NCBI GenBank assembly: GCA_016931295.1
Contig: JAFGEZ010000047.1
Span: 49,575-113,574 of the forward strand
From: Candidatus Krumholzibacteriota bacterium
Lineage (GTDB): Bacteria > Krumholzibacteriota > Krumholzibacteriia > Krumholzibacteriales > Krumholzibacteriaceae
DNA: 64,000 nt
Direction: 5' to 3'
Positions within the stretch are counted from its first letter, which is position 1; each line of letters begins with the position of its first letter. Both the position numbers and the translations under genes were made by a program. Shown here in pieces: positions 23,931 through 31,467 of the stretch. The notes beneath the pieces are model-generated. The model was given only the letters and a program-made list of their open reading frames with translations, was not told the DNA's origin and searched no databases.

Positions 23931-24929
23931 ATGAAGAGATATGGATATGTTCTCGTCGCGGCGGCCGCCCTCCTCTTGGCGGAAACCGCGGTTGCGGGAG
24001 AGATGGTGAGGAAAAACTACCACGAGACGTTTCCCGTCGAACCCGATGCCCGGCTGCGCCTCTTGCACGGCGACGGGGACGTCACGATCCGCCCGTGGGA
24101 ACGAAACGAGATCGAGGTGACCGTCCGCTACCGCGCCGAGTACAGTTCGCTGGGGGTCGGCGACGAATCCCGGTTCCGCGTCGAGTTCCGCCATGACGGG
24201 AACGAGGTGGAAGTGATCGAGGAACGGCGCACCGGGGGCTTCTTCGGCTTCCGCCTGCAGCGCACGCACGAGTACACCTACACGATACACGCGCCGGCCG
24301 GCACCTCGCTCGATCTCGACGGGGACGACGGCGACGTCGATATCGAGGGGTGGCGGGCGCGGATCGACCTATCGCTCGACAACGGCGACGTTCGCCTGCG
24401 CGACGTGAAGGCCGAAGAGACGACAATCGAGCTCGGCGACGGCAGCCTCGACATCGAGCGCCACGAGGGAGATCTCGACGTGACGGCGGACGACGGCGAC
24501 GTCTCGGTCGACGGAGCCGTGACCGCATCCTGCGCGATACGCGTCGAGGACGGCGATGTGCACATCAGTCGCTCGGAGGGGGATTTCCGCATCGACACGG
24601 ATGACGGCGAAATCAGGCTCCGCGACACCGCCGCGCGCCGGCTCCGCATCGAGACCGGCGACGGCGACATCGACCTGGCGCTGCTGCCCGTCGACGGCGT
24701 CGACTACTCGATCGACACGGACGACGGTGACGTGGATCTCGCGCTGCCGCCGGGATTCTCCGCCGTCTACACCGTCGACGTCGACGACGGATTGATCCGG
24801 ATCTTTCTTCCCGGGGAAACGGAAACGAACAGGCGGCGGCACCGCGTGTCCGGCACGCTCGGCGATGGGAACGGACAGATCAGGATCAGCGGGCAGGACG
24901 GACGGATCAGGATCAGGGAATCGCGCTGA
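23931..24929 (+). CDS. exported DUF4097-type protein with acidic DGD repeats
   Basis: This 332-residue protein has a signal peptide (residues 1-22, ending AVAG) then about ten short beta units built on Asp-Gly-Asp turns: 'LHGDGDVTI', 'DGDDGDVDI', 'LDNGDVRLRD', 'ADDGDVSVDG', 'VEDGDVHISR', 'TDDGEIRLRD', 'TGDGDIDLA' and 'TDDGDVDLA'. This is the DUF4097 beta-repeat fold; the regular acidic turns could bind calcium (inference). It ends like the protein at 4465-5262 ('RHRVSG..GDGNG.I'). GGAGGTGA precedes the ATG. It is 55 bp after the DUF885-like gene and may share its transcript. Confidence 0.78.
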   Translation: MKRYGYVLVAAAALLLAETAVAGEMVRKNYHETFPVEPDARLRLLHGDGDVTIRPWERNEIEVTVRYRAEYSSLGVGDESRFRVEFRHDGNEVEVIEERRTGGFFGFRLQRTHEYTYTIHAPAGTSLDLDGDDGDVDIEGWRARIDLSLDNGDVRLRDVKAEETTIELGDGSLDIERHEGDLDVTADDGDVSVDGAVTASCAIRVEDGDVHISRSEGDFRIDTDDGEIRLRDTAARRLRIETGDGDIDLALLPVDGVDYSIDTDDGDVDLALPPGFSAVYTVDVDDGLIRIFLPGETETNRRRHRVSGTLGDGNGQIRISGQDGRIRIRESR

Positions 24930-26610
24930 AGCCCTTCCGCGAATAGGCGATCCGGCCGCCGACGACGGTCATGAGCACCTCGATCTCGGGGATCGTCGCG
25001 GGATCGACGGTCATGACGTCCGCCGATAGGACGGTGAGATCGGCGAACATGCCGGCGGCGAGAACGCCCCGGTTTCCCTCCTGGTGCGCCGCCCACGCCG
25101 CGTCGGCGGTGAAGGAGCGCACCGCCTCCCCGGCATCGAGCCGCTGATCGGGGAACCAGCCGCCGGCCGGCTCGCCGTCCACGCCGGCGCGCGTGACCGC
25201 GGCGTGGATGCCGAGCAGGGGATCGATCGACTCCACGGGAAAATCCGAGCCGCCGGGGATCCGGCACCCGGCGTCGAGCAGGCGCCGCCAGGCGTACGCC
25301 CCCGCGAGCCGGTCCGCTCCGAGCCGATCCGGCGCCCACGACATGTCGGACGTGCAGTGGGTGAACTGCATCGACGGCACGACGCCGAGCGCCGCGAACC
25401 GCAAAATGTCGGCTTCGGAAACGACCTGCGCGTGCTCGATCCGGTGGCGGCGGTCCGGCGCGGGCGATTCCCCGGAAATCCGCTCGATCGCGTCGAGCAC
25501 GACGCGGTTCGCCCGGTCGCCGATCGCGTGGACGGCCGCCTGGAAGCCGTGCCGGTGGCATGCGGCGAGGCGATCGGCGAGCGTGTCCAAATCGACGACG
25601 AGTATGCCCCGGTTGCCCGGATCGTCGTGGTAATCCTCGAGAAGGGCCGCGCTCCTGGCCCCGAGCGAGCCGTCCGCGAAGAACTTGACCCCGACGACAT
25701 CGAGCATGCCGCCGGCATGGCCGCGCAGGGGCCCGGCGGCGAGGATCGAATCGAGCCCCGGCTCCTCGCAATCGACGTAGAGCGTGAGTCTGATCGGCAA
25801 TTCGCCCGCATCGTACATCTCGCGGTAGAGCTTGATCGTCGCCGCGCTCACGCCCATCTCGTGGACGCCCGTCAGCCCGGCGGCGAGACAGCGCCTCGCC
25901 GCGTCCCGGAGAAGCGCCCGCTCCTCGTTTCGCGTGGGCGGCGGCATGATCGACGAGACGAGCTCCATCGCCGTGTCGAGCAGGATGCCCGTCGGCTCGC
26001 CCCCGGCGTCCCGGAGGATTTTTCCCCCAGTTGGATCGGGCGTTTCCGCGGTGACGCCCGCCGCCGCGAGGGCGGCGCCGTTCACCCACGCGGCGTGCCC
26101 GCAGACGCGCGAGAGATAGACCGGCCAGTCCGGCGCGACCGCGTCGAGGTCGCCCCGCCCGGGGTAGACGGGATCGTCCCAGTCGTTCTGGTCCCATCCC
26201 CTGCCGGCGATCCATCCCGATCCAAACGCAGCGCGCCCGGCGACGAGGCCGACGACATCCTCCGGCGAACCCGTGCCGACGAGATCGATCCACGCCCGGC
26301 TCTTCGCGTAGCCGAGGAAATGCGCGTGCGCATCGACGAGGCCGGGGATGACCGTCGCGCCTCCCAGATCGACCGTCCGGGCGCCCGGGCCGGCGGCGGC
26401 GAGAACCTCGTCCGTGGAACCGACGGCGATGATGCGTCCGTCCCCGAAGGCGATCGCCGCCGCGGGCGGCCTGTCTTCGTCGAGGGTATGGATCACTGCG
26501 TTCGAAAAAACGGTGTTCACCGTCGTCTCACCTCCGTGCGCGACGCCGCAGGCCGCCGCCGACACGGCGAACAGCAGGGCGACGATGGCCGCCGGATTCA
26601 TCGTTGTCAC
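24913..26610 (-). CDS. exported YtcJ-like metal-dependent amidohydrolase
   Basis: This 565-residue protein is an amidohydrolase-superfamily member of the YtcJ/AepA type: metal ligands in 'DAHAHFLGY', 'GVKFFADGSLGARSA', 'VHAIGDRANR', 'RIEHAQVV' and 'GGSDFPVES'. The N-terminus is a signal peptide ('IVALLFAVSAAACGVAHG'); a Cys at the end could make it a lipoprotein, but the lipobox is weak. GTG at 26610 has GGAGG 7 nt upstream and is preferred to the in-frame ATG at 26601. The last 17 bp overlap the convergent DUF4097 gene. Substrate unknown. Confidence 0.86.
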   Translation of the reverse strand: MTTMNPAAIVALLFAVSAAACGVAHGGETTVNTVFSNAVIHTLDEDRPPAAAIAFGDGRIIAVGSTDEVLAAAGPGARTVDLGGATVIPGLVDAHAHFLGYAKSRAWIDLVGTGSPEDVVGLVAGRAAFGSGWIAGRGWDQNDWDDPVYPGRGDLDAVAPDWPVYLSRVCGHAAWVNGAALAAAGVTAETPDPTGGKILRDAGGEPTGILLDTAMELVSSIMPPPTRNEERALLRDAARRCLAAGLTGVHEMGVSAATIKLYREMYDAGELPIRLTLYVDCEEPGLDSILAAGPLRGHAGGMLDVVGVKFFADGSLGARSAALLEDYHDDPGNRGILVVDLDTLADRLAACHRHGFQAAVHAIGDRANRVVLDAIERISGESPAPDRRHRIEHAQVVSEADILRFAALGVVPSMQFTHCTSDMSWAPDRLGADRLAGAYAWRRLLDAGCRIPGGSDFPVESIDPLLGIHAAVTRAGVDGEPAGGWFPDQRLDAGEAVRSFTADAAWAAHQEGNRGVLAAGMFADLTVLSADVMTVDPATIPEIEVLMTVVGGRIAYSRKGFSAIP

Positions 26611-26636
26611 GTGACGTCCTCCCGATCGCGGCATGT

Positions 26637-26675
26637 TCAGCGATAGAGCGACTTGATTCCGCTCCAGGTCGTCTC
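26637..26675 (-). other. C-terminal tag, copy 1 (ETTWSGIKSLYR)
   Basis: These 12 codons plus stop are the end of the beta-helix protein. Compared with copy 2, nine of twelve positions are identical or conservative (E, T/S, T/S, W, G, I, K, S, L/I, R). Several codons differ only at the third base, which suggests selection on the peptide and not recent DNA copying. Confidence 0.6.
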
Positions 26676-27521
26676 GCGGACGGCGGTCCCCTCGCACCCC
26701 CAGGTGACGGTAAAGGCCCCCATGTTCACGCCGCAATCGTTGTTGGCGCTCCAGCAGGGAGAATCGACGTGCAGGAAGAACGGGGCTTGCGGATAGGCGA
26801 CGAAACAGAAACGGGGCAGTTCGTGGATGTTCGTCGGCGGCAGGGAGACGCCGGCGGCATCGACGCCGTTCATCCAGAAATCGCTGCAGTCGATCGCGAC
26901 CGTGCCGGATGCCAGGTCGATCCCCGTGTCGCACCCGTAGACGATGCTTCGCTGGACGACGGCCGCGGCGCCGGCGACGCGGACGCCGGTTTCGCAATCG
27001 ACGATCGTGTGGTTGCCCACATCGACGAGCATCCCCCCCGCCGCCTCGATGCCGACGGCGCAGGAGTCGATGAAATTGAAGGAGAGATCGGGAGCGGAGG
27101 AGGCCCCCGAGACGGCGATCCCCGTGCCGCATTCCCTGATGTTCGCGTAGGAGACGGCCGGCGAGCCGTCCTCGATCGCCACGCCCGTCGCGAAGCCGAC
27201 GAAGGAGATGCCGAAGAGATTGAACGCCGGCGAGGCGCCCGCGATCGTGATCCCCGTGCCGCTCCCGGGTGTCGGCGCGGTCACGTAGACGTTCCCGCCG
27301 TTGAAGGAGAGGAAGACGTCCTTGCCCGCGACGGAAAGGTTCTCCTCGTGGTAGACCCCGCCCTCGATGGAGATGAAATCGCCGGAGGCGGCAGCCGAAT
27401 CGAGCGCCGACTGGATCGTCGGGCACACGCCCGAACCGTCCGGGTAGACATTCCAGAACGCCGCCTCGGCGGCGCCGGCGAGGAAGAGGAGCGCGAAGAG
27501 CGATACCAGGATCCCTTTCAC
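26637..27521 (-). CDS. secreted parallel beta-helix protein with C-terminal WSGIKSLYR tag
   Basis: This 294-residue protein has a signal peptide (residues 1-20, ending AEA). 'VYPDGSGVCPTIQSALDSA' is the usual opening of a right-handed parallel beta-helix (pectate-lyase-like/NosD-like repeats). Helical rungs follow, such as 'GSGTGITIAGASPAFNLFG', 'CGTGIAVSGASSAPDLSF' and 'CETGVRVAGAAAVVQRSI'. No catalytic residues can be named. The last 12 residues, ETTWSGIKSLYR, match the C-terminus of the unrelated secreted protein at 28706-29263. GTG at 27521 has a GGAGGTGA ribosome site. A rhomboid protease gene starts divergently 138 bp away. Confidence 0.78.
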   Translation of the reverse strand: MKGILVSLFALLFLAGAAEAAFWNVYPDGSGVCPTIQSALDSAAASGDFISIEGGVYHEENLSVAGKDVFLSFNGGNVYVTAPTPGSGTGITIAGASPAFNLFGISFVGFATGVAIEDGSPAVSYANIRECGTGIAVSGASSAPDLSFNFIDSCAVGIEAAGGMLVDVGNHTIVDCETGVRVAGAAAVVQRSIVYGCDTGIDLASGTVAIDCSDFWMNGVDAAGVSLPPTNIHELPRFCFVAYPQAPFFLHVDSPCWSANNDCGVNMGAFTVTWGCEGTAVRETTWSGIKSLYR

Positions 27522-27658
27522 CGTGCATCACCTCCATACGACGATACCACAGCGGATTGGCCGGAGTCGACTCCCTTTTTTTACCGCATTCGCCGGTTGC
27601 CCGGCGGGGCCCGATCGATTATCATGTGATGACTGCACACGCACCGGAAAGGCCTGGC

Positions 27659-28477
27659 ATGTACGGACGACGCGGATACCGGAAACCCGGCGGCAGTTTC
27701 CTCGACAACGTGACGGGAAGCGCCGTTCTGACCCTCGTGGCGATCAACGTCATCGTCTTCATCCTGCAGATCGTCCTCATCCGGACTCGATTCGGCGACG
27801 TCTTCGGCCTCACGCCGTGGCTGGTCGTCCACCGCGGCTGGATCTGGCAGGTCGTCACCTACATGTTCCTCCACGGGGGCTTCTTCCACCTCGCCCTGAA
27901 CATGTTCATCATCTACATGTTCGGCCGCCAGCTCGAGGCGGTCTGGGGGAACGCCCGCTTTCTCCGGTACTACCTGCTCTGCGGCCTCGGCGCTGCCGCG
28001 GCCTCGTTCCTCTTCTCCTACCGGACGACCGTCATCGGCGCGTCGGGAGCCGGGTACGGCATCCTCCTCGCCTACGCGGTCCTCTTTCCCTACAACGAGA
28101 TCTACGTCTGGGGGCTCTTTCCCGTGCGGGCGCGCACCTTCGTCATCGTGATCGCCGGGATCGAATTCCTGAACGGCATCACCGGCGGCGACGGCATCGC
28201 CCACTTCGCGCATCTCGGGGGAATGGCCGCGGGGCTGCTCGTCCTCCGCGGAGACCACCGTTCCTTCCGCCTCTGGAACCGTCTCGGCCGCCTCTGGCGG
28301 CGCATCCCGATCAGCGTGCGCTTCGGCGACGAATCCCCCCCTGACGGGGCGGCGAACGACGATGCGGCGAAGGTGGACTCGATCCTCGACAAGATATCGG
28401 AAAAGGGATGGGAGAATCTCACCGAGACGGAGCGGCGCATCCTCGAACGCTACTCAGACGAGCACCGCCCACGTTGA
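27659..28477 (+). CDS. rhomboid-family intramembrane serine protease
   Basis: This 272-residue protein is a rhomboid protease with six predicted membrane helices. Catalytic Ser129 sits in GASG, His185 in 'FAHLGG', and the oxyanion/structural residues His72, His77 and Asn81 in 'HGGFFHLALNMF'. The C-terminal tail ('VDSILDKISEKGWENLTETE') matches the short DUF6576-type cytoplasmic tail common on bacterial rhomboids. ATG at 27659 has a GGAAAGG ribosome site; an in-frame ATG at 27629 has none. It lies between the two genes for secreted proteins with the shared C-terminal tag. Substrates unknown. Confidence 0.9.
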   Translation: MYGRRGYRKPGGSFLDNVTGSAVLTLVAINVIVFILQIVLIRTRFGDVFGLTPWLVVHRGWIWQVVTYMFLHGGFFHLALNMFIIYMFGRQLEAVWGNARFLRYYLLCGLGAAAASFLFSYRTTVIGASGAGYGILLAYAVLFPYNEIYVWGLFPVRARTFVIVIAGIEFLNGITGGDGIAHFAHLGGMAAGLLVLRGDHRSFRLWNRLGRLWRRIPISVRFGDESPPDGAANDDAAKVDSILDKISEKGWENLTETERRILERYSDEHRPR

Positions 28478-28524
28478 ACATTCCGTAACCCTTTTCTCCA
28501 CAAATGATTGAATCGAAATGCGCC

Positions 28525-28553
28525 TTGACGCCGCCGGCGCGTTGGTGTATACT
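28525..28553 (+). promoter_or_regulatory. strong sigma-70 promoter for the tagged secreted protein
   Basis: TTGACG (28525-28530) and TATACT (28548-28553) are separated by 17 bp, five of six matches each. Transcription would start near 28560, giving a leader of about 146 nt before the ATG at 28706. The leader holds a strong Shine-Dalgarno-like GGGGAGGTG followed by an in-frame ATG at 28634. Confidence 0.75.
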
Positions 28554-28705
28554 GTTCGATGCTGCTCCAGGGGAACAATCCTTCGAATATCTCAAACGGC
28601 AGACGACCACGACGACACGCGCGCGGGGAGGTGATGACGCACGGCTCCTTTTTGCGACCGTTTGCTTTCCGCTGCATCGTGATTCGACCGAACAAGGGGG
28701 AACCA

Positions 28706-29263
28706 ATGAAACGCTGCTGCATCGTCGCACTGATCATGCTGGTACCGGCCGGTCTTCTCGCGGCGCCGACGATGGGCGTCTATTTCACGTACGATCCGTA
28801 CCAGATGCACTACAGCCCGGCATCGCCCGGCGTCATGTTCGACGCGTACGTCTACGCCCACAACACGGGATGCTATCTCACCGCCGTCGAGTTCCAGCTC
28901 GCCATCGGCTCGCCGATGATCGGTTTTTCCGGGATGGAGATTCCCGAGGGCTCGCTGAATCTCGGCGATCCGCTCTCGGGCGTCGCCATCACCTACTGGC
29001 CGCCACTCGACGGATTCACGCCGGGATACAATCTCCTCGCCACCCTGCATCTCTTCGCTCTCGATGTCTGCGAGGATTTCGGCGGGACGATGTCGAACGT
29101 GCCGATCATGATCCTTCCGCACCCCGACACGGGGATGATCACCGGGACCTGCTGGCCAGACAACCTCCCCTTCCAGTACATGGGTTTGACCTCGACCTGC
29201 TGCCCGCTGGGCGTGGGCACCGAGGAATCGAGCTGGGGCGGGATCAAGTCGATCATCAGGTAA
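28706..29263 (+). CDS. secreted protein of unknown function with C-terminal WGGIKSIIR tag
   Basis: This 185-residue protein has a signal peptide (MKRCCIVALIMLVPAGLLAA). The mature part is rich in Gly, Pro, Tyr and Met, with few charged residues, and predicted mostly beta ('VMFDAYVYAHNTGCYLTAVE', 'YNLLATLHLFALDV'), somewhat like a cohesin- or CARDB-type beta-sandwich; I do not recognise the family. It ends ESSWGGIKSIIR, the tag shared with the beta-helix protein at 26637-27521. ATG at 28706 has an AAGGGGGA ribosome site and starts the signal peptide; an in-frame ATG at 28634 with a stronger site would add 24 residues. A terminator follows. Confidence 0.7.
   Translation: MKRCCIVALIMLVPAGLLAAPTMGVYFTYDPYQMHYSPASPGVMFDAYVYAHNTGCYLTAVEFQLAIGSPMIGFSGMEIPEGSLNLGDPLSGVAITYWPPLDGFTPGYNLLATLHLFALDVCEDFGGTMSNVPIMILPHPDTGMITGTCWPDNLPFQYMGLTSTCCPLGVGTEESSWGGIKSIIR
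29225..29263 (+). other. C-terminal tag, copy 2 (ESSWGGIKSIIR)
   Basis: The final 12 codons and stop of the secreted protein. Together with copy 1 they define E-[TS]-[TS]-W-[SG]-G-I-K-S-[LI]-[YI]-R at the extreme C-terminus. In both proteins one or two Cys and a Gly-rich stretch precede it by about 9-14 residues. Confidence 0.6.
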
Positions 29264-29288
29264 CCCGCGGCCGACTGGCGGAGACAAA

Positions 29289-29333
29289 ACGAGGGCGGAC
29301 GCCGCATCGCCGGCTTCCGCCCTCGTCGTTTTC
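29289..29333. terminator. bidirectional intrinsic terminator between convergent genes
   Basis: An 11-bp perfect stem, ACGAGGGCGGA (29289-29299) with TCCGCCCTCGT (29316-29326), has short T-runs on both strands. It lies between the tagged-protein gene (plus, ends 29263) and the DUF4446 gene (minus, ends 29355), so it can stop both. Confidence 0.75.
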
Positions 29334-29354
29334 CATGCCGCGGCGCCGGCCCCG

Positions 29355-29858
29355 TCAGCCGCCGACCGCCTTCGTGGCGGTCTCGAGCGCCGTCCGTTCC
29401 TCGTCGCTCAGGTCGCGCGAGGGCGTCCCTCCGGAGACGTCGAGCGCGTAGCCCCTCGTCGCGTTCCTGCCGACGAGGTTCGTGAGGATCACGCCGTTCC
29501 GCTCCCCGGTCAGCAGGCAGAGCGAATAGCTCTGGTTGCCGCCGACGTCCTCGAAAGCGTTGTATTTCACGAGGCCGGCGCCGCTGAACGAGCCCTCGAG
29601 CCGCGCGGCGATGCCGGCGAGCCGCCCGGACTGCTCGCCGAGAAGGGCGCGATTCTCGTCGACGCCCTTGAGGAGCTCCTCGAGCGCCTTCTCCGCGCCC
29701 TTCTTCTCGCAGAGCGCCGCCATGCTCCGGTAGGGTCGACGGAGTCGCCGCACCTGGCCGAGGAGCACGATCGCGGCCGCGAGCGAGAGAAGAGCGATGA
29801 CGAGGGCCGCCACCGTCAGCAGATCGACGTGCGCCTCGATATATGCGTTCCAGCCCAA
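29355..29858 (-). CDS. DUF4446 family membrane protein
   Basis: This 167-residue protein has one N-terminal membrane helix (about residues 13-36, 'LLTVAALVIALLSLAAAIVLL'), a coiled region ('GAEKALEELLKGVDENRALL'), and the conserved DUF4446 end: 'GLVKYNAFEDVGGNQSYSL', 'NGVILTNLVGR', 'RGYA'. Function is unknown. I chose TTG at 29858 because AAGGAGG lies 6 nt before it; the ATG at 29876 would place that ribosome site inside the coding region. It follows the tRNA-Leu gene and its terminator. Confidence 0.8.
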   Translation of the reverse strand: MGWNAYIEAHVDLLTVAALVIALLSLAAAIVLLGQVRRLRRPYRSMAALCEKKGAEKALEELLKGVDENRALLGEQSGRLAGIAARLEGSFSGAGLVKYNAFEDVGGNQSYSLCLLTGERNGVILTNLVGRNATRGYALDVSGGTPSRDLSDEERTALETATKAVGG

Positions 29859-29963
29859 TCCCGACCTCCTTGACATCGAACAGCGGTGAGGGTACCCAAC
29901 GCCGACTCCCGTGTAAAGCGAATAGTGGCCGGCGGGCCGTCCATGCCGATCCGGCGCCGGGGC

Positions 29964-29990
29964 AAAAAAAAGCGGGGCCCTTCGGCCCCG
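29964..29990 (-). terminator. intrinsic terminator after tRNA-Leu
   Basis: On the minus strand a 7-bp GC stem (CGGGGCC/GGCCCCG, loop GAAG) is followed at once by C and eight T. It lies 10 nt past the tRNA 3' end, so it ends the secG-tRNA transcript. Confidence 0.85.
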
Positions 29991-29999
29991 GGAATCTAA

Positions 30000-30083
30000 T
30001 GCCGAGAGCGGGACTCGAACCCGCACAGGATTTCTCCCACTACCCCCTCAAAGTAGCGTGTCTACCAGTTCCACCATCTCGGC
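30000..30083 (-). tRNA. tRNA-Leu, anticodon GAG
   Basis: This 84-nt class II tRNA has a 7-bp acceptor stem (GCCGAGA with TCTCGGC), discriminator A, anticodon stem CTACT/GGTAG, loop TTGAGGG giving anticodon GAG (reads CUC/CUU), a long variable arm, and T-loop GGTTCGAGTCC. The CCA end is not encoded. It follows secG by 17 bp, the same order as secG-leuU in E. coli, whose leuU also has a GAG anticodon (from memory). Confidence 0.95.
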
Positions 30084-30100
30084 ACGAATCGATCGCGTCC

Positions 30101-30514
30101 CTATTCGCCGCCGTCGGGCTGGCGCGTCTCGCCGCCCTCCCCGGACTCGTCCTCGTCGCCCGCCGGCTCCGGGACGTTGCCGAGGACGTCGTCGATGTCC
30201 TTCTGCTCCTCGGGAACGATCGTGTTGATCTGCTGTCGCTGGGCGGCGCGCCTGAGGGCGCTCTCCTGCTCGTTGCCGCCCTGGTCGGCGGACAGGAAGG
30301 CGAGCGTCAGGGACGTGACCATGAAGACGATCGCCAGCCAGGTCGTCGCCTTCGAGAGGAAGGTCGCCGCCTCCCGGCCGCCCATCATCGCCTGGCCGCC
30401 GCCTCCGCCGAACGCGCCGGAGAGCCCGCCACCCTTGCTCGACTGCATCAGCACGACGACGATGAGCAGGAAGCAGGTAACGACGTGAAATGTAACGAAC
30501 ACGTTGAACAGCAT
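30101..30514 (-). CDS. secG: protein translocase subunit SecG
   Basis: This 137-residue protein has SecG's two membrane helices (about residues 3-23 and 57-75) joined by the conserved 'QSSKGGGLSGAFGGG' loop. A long acidic C-terminal tail (PEPAGDEDESGEGGE) extends past the usual 75-110 residues. It is part of the SecYEG export channel. It follows tpiA at 96 bp and has its own promoter. Confidence 0.95.
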   Translation of the reverse strand: MLFNVFVTFHVVTCFLLIVVVLMQSSKGGGLSGAFGGGGGQAMMGGREAATFLSKATTWLAIVFMVTSLTLAFLSADQGGNEQESALRRAAQRQQINTIVPEEQKDIDDVLGNVPEPAGDEDESGEGGETRQPDGGE

Positions 30515-30540
30515 ATACGCACCAACCTTTTCGAAACTAT

Positions 30541-30569
30541 AGTCTAATACATGGCCGCGGCCAAGTCAA
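30541..30569 (-). promoter_or_regulatory. sigma-70 promoter for secG
   Basis: TTGACT (30564-30569) and TAGACT (30541-30546) on the minus strand are 17 bp apart. Transcription would start near 30534, about 20 nt before the secG ATG. Confidence 0.6.
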
Positions 30570-30609
30570 ACGCTTTGTGTTTCCCCTCAACTCGTTCGTA
30601 TCCCGGGAG

Positions 30610-31377
30610 TTATCTGCTCTCCGGGGCCGCCGCGACGATGCCGAGAAATGAAGCGGCATCGAGGGCGGCGCCCCCCACGAGGGCCCCGTCGATCCCCGGC
30701 CGGCCGAGAAGGGTCGCGGCGTTCGAGGGCTTCACGCTTCCGCCGTAGAGGATCGGCATCGCCTCGGCGACCACGGCATCGAAGAGATCGCCGACGACCG
30801 AGCGCAGGTACCCGTGCATATCGGCCGCGTCTTCCGGCGTCGCGGTCTTCCCCGTCCCGATGGCCCAGACCGGTTCGTAGGCGAGCAGTACGCGCGACGC
30901 GGCCGGGCGGTTGAGTTCCCCGAGGGCGGCGGTCGCCTGCGCGGCGACGATCTCCCGGGCCCGCCCCGCCTCGCGCTGCTCGAGCGTCTCCCCCACGCAG
31001 AGGATCGGTTGCAGGCCCGCCTCGAGCGCCGCGACGAGCTTCAGCTGGAGCAGGGAGTCCTCCTCGCCGATCACGTGCCGCCGTTCCGAGTGCCCCACGA
31101 GCACGTATTCGCAGCCGAGGGCGACGAGCATCGCGCCGGATATCTCCCCGGTGAAGGCCCCGGCGGGCTCATGCCAGAGGTTCTGCGCTCCGCATCGCAC
31201 CGTCGTCCCCCCGGTGACGCCGCAAACGGCCGGGATCGCCGTAAAGGGCGGGATGAGAACGATCTCGCACGCCGGCGGAGCTTTTTCCGTCCCGTGGACG
31301 ATCGCCTCGGCGAGTAGGCGTCCCTCCTCGTGCGTCTTGTGCATCTTCCAGTTGCCGGCGACGATGATCCTGCCCAT
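30610..31377 (-). CDS. tpiA: triosephosphate isomerase
   Basis: This 255-residue enzyme interconverts dihydroxyacetone phosphate and glyceraldehyde 3-phosphate. Catalytic residues are in place: Lys11 in 'NWKMHK', His96 in 'VGHSERR', and Glu168 in 'YEPVWAIGTG'; the phosphate-binding 'LYGGSVKPSN' follows. Length is standard. It lies in a fba-gap-pgk-tpiA glycolytic gene run. Confidence 0.97.
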   Translation of the reverse strand: MGRIIVAGNWKMHKTHEEGRLLAEAIVHGTEKAPPACEIVLIPPFTAIPAVCGVTGGTTVRCGAQNLWHEPAGAFTGEISGAMLVALGCEYVLVGHSERRHVIGEEDSLLQLKLVAALEAGLQPILCVGETLEQREAGRAREIVAAQATAALGELNRPAASRVLLAYEPVWAIGTGKTATPEDAADMHGYLRSVVGDLFDAVVAEAMPILYGGSVKPSNAATLLGRPGIDGALVGGAALDAASFLGIVAAAPESR

Positions 31378-31467
31378 GTCCGCGTCCCCTTTCGCTTGCC
31401 GTCGTTCGGCACGGCGGCCGGACCCCGCCGGGATCCGGCCGCCGCTTGACACGCCTTTCGTCCGTCT

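Noticed and set aside
20666-23932. Long minus-strand open frame extending upstream of resB
   Set aside because: The portion above 22114 is antisense to the DUF885-like gene; ResB begins with its membrane helix at 22114 beside a promoter.
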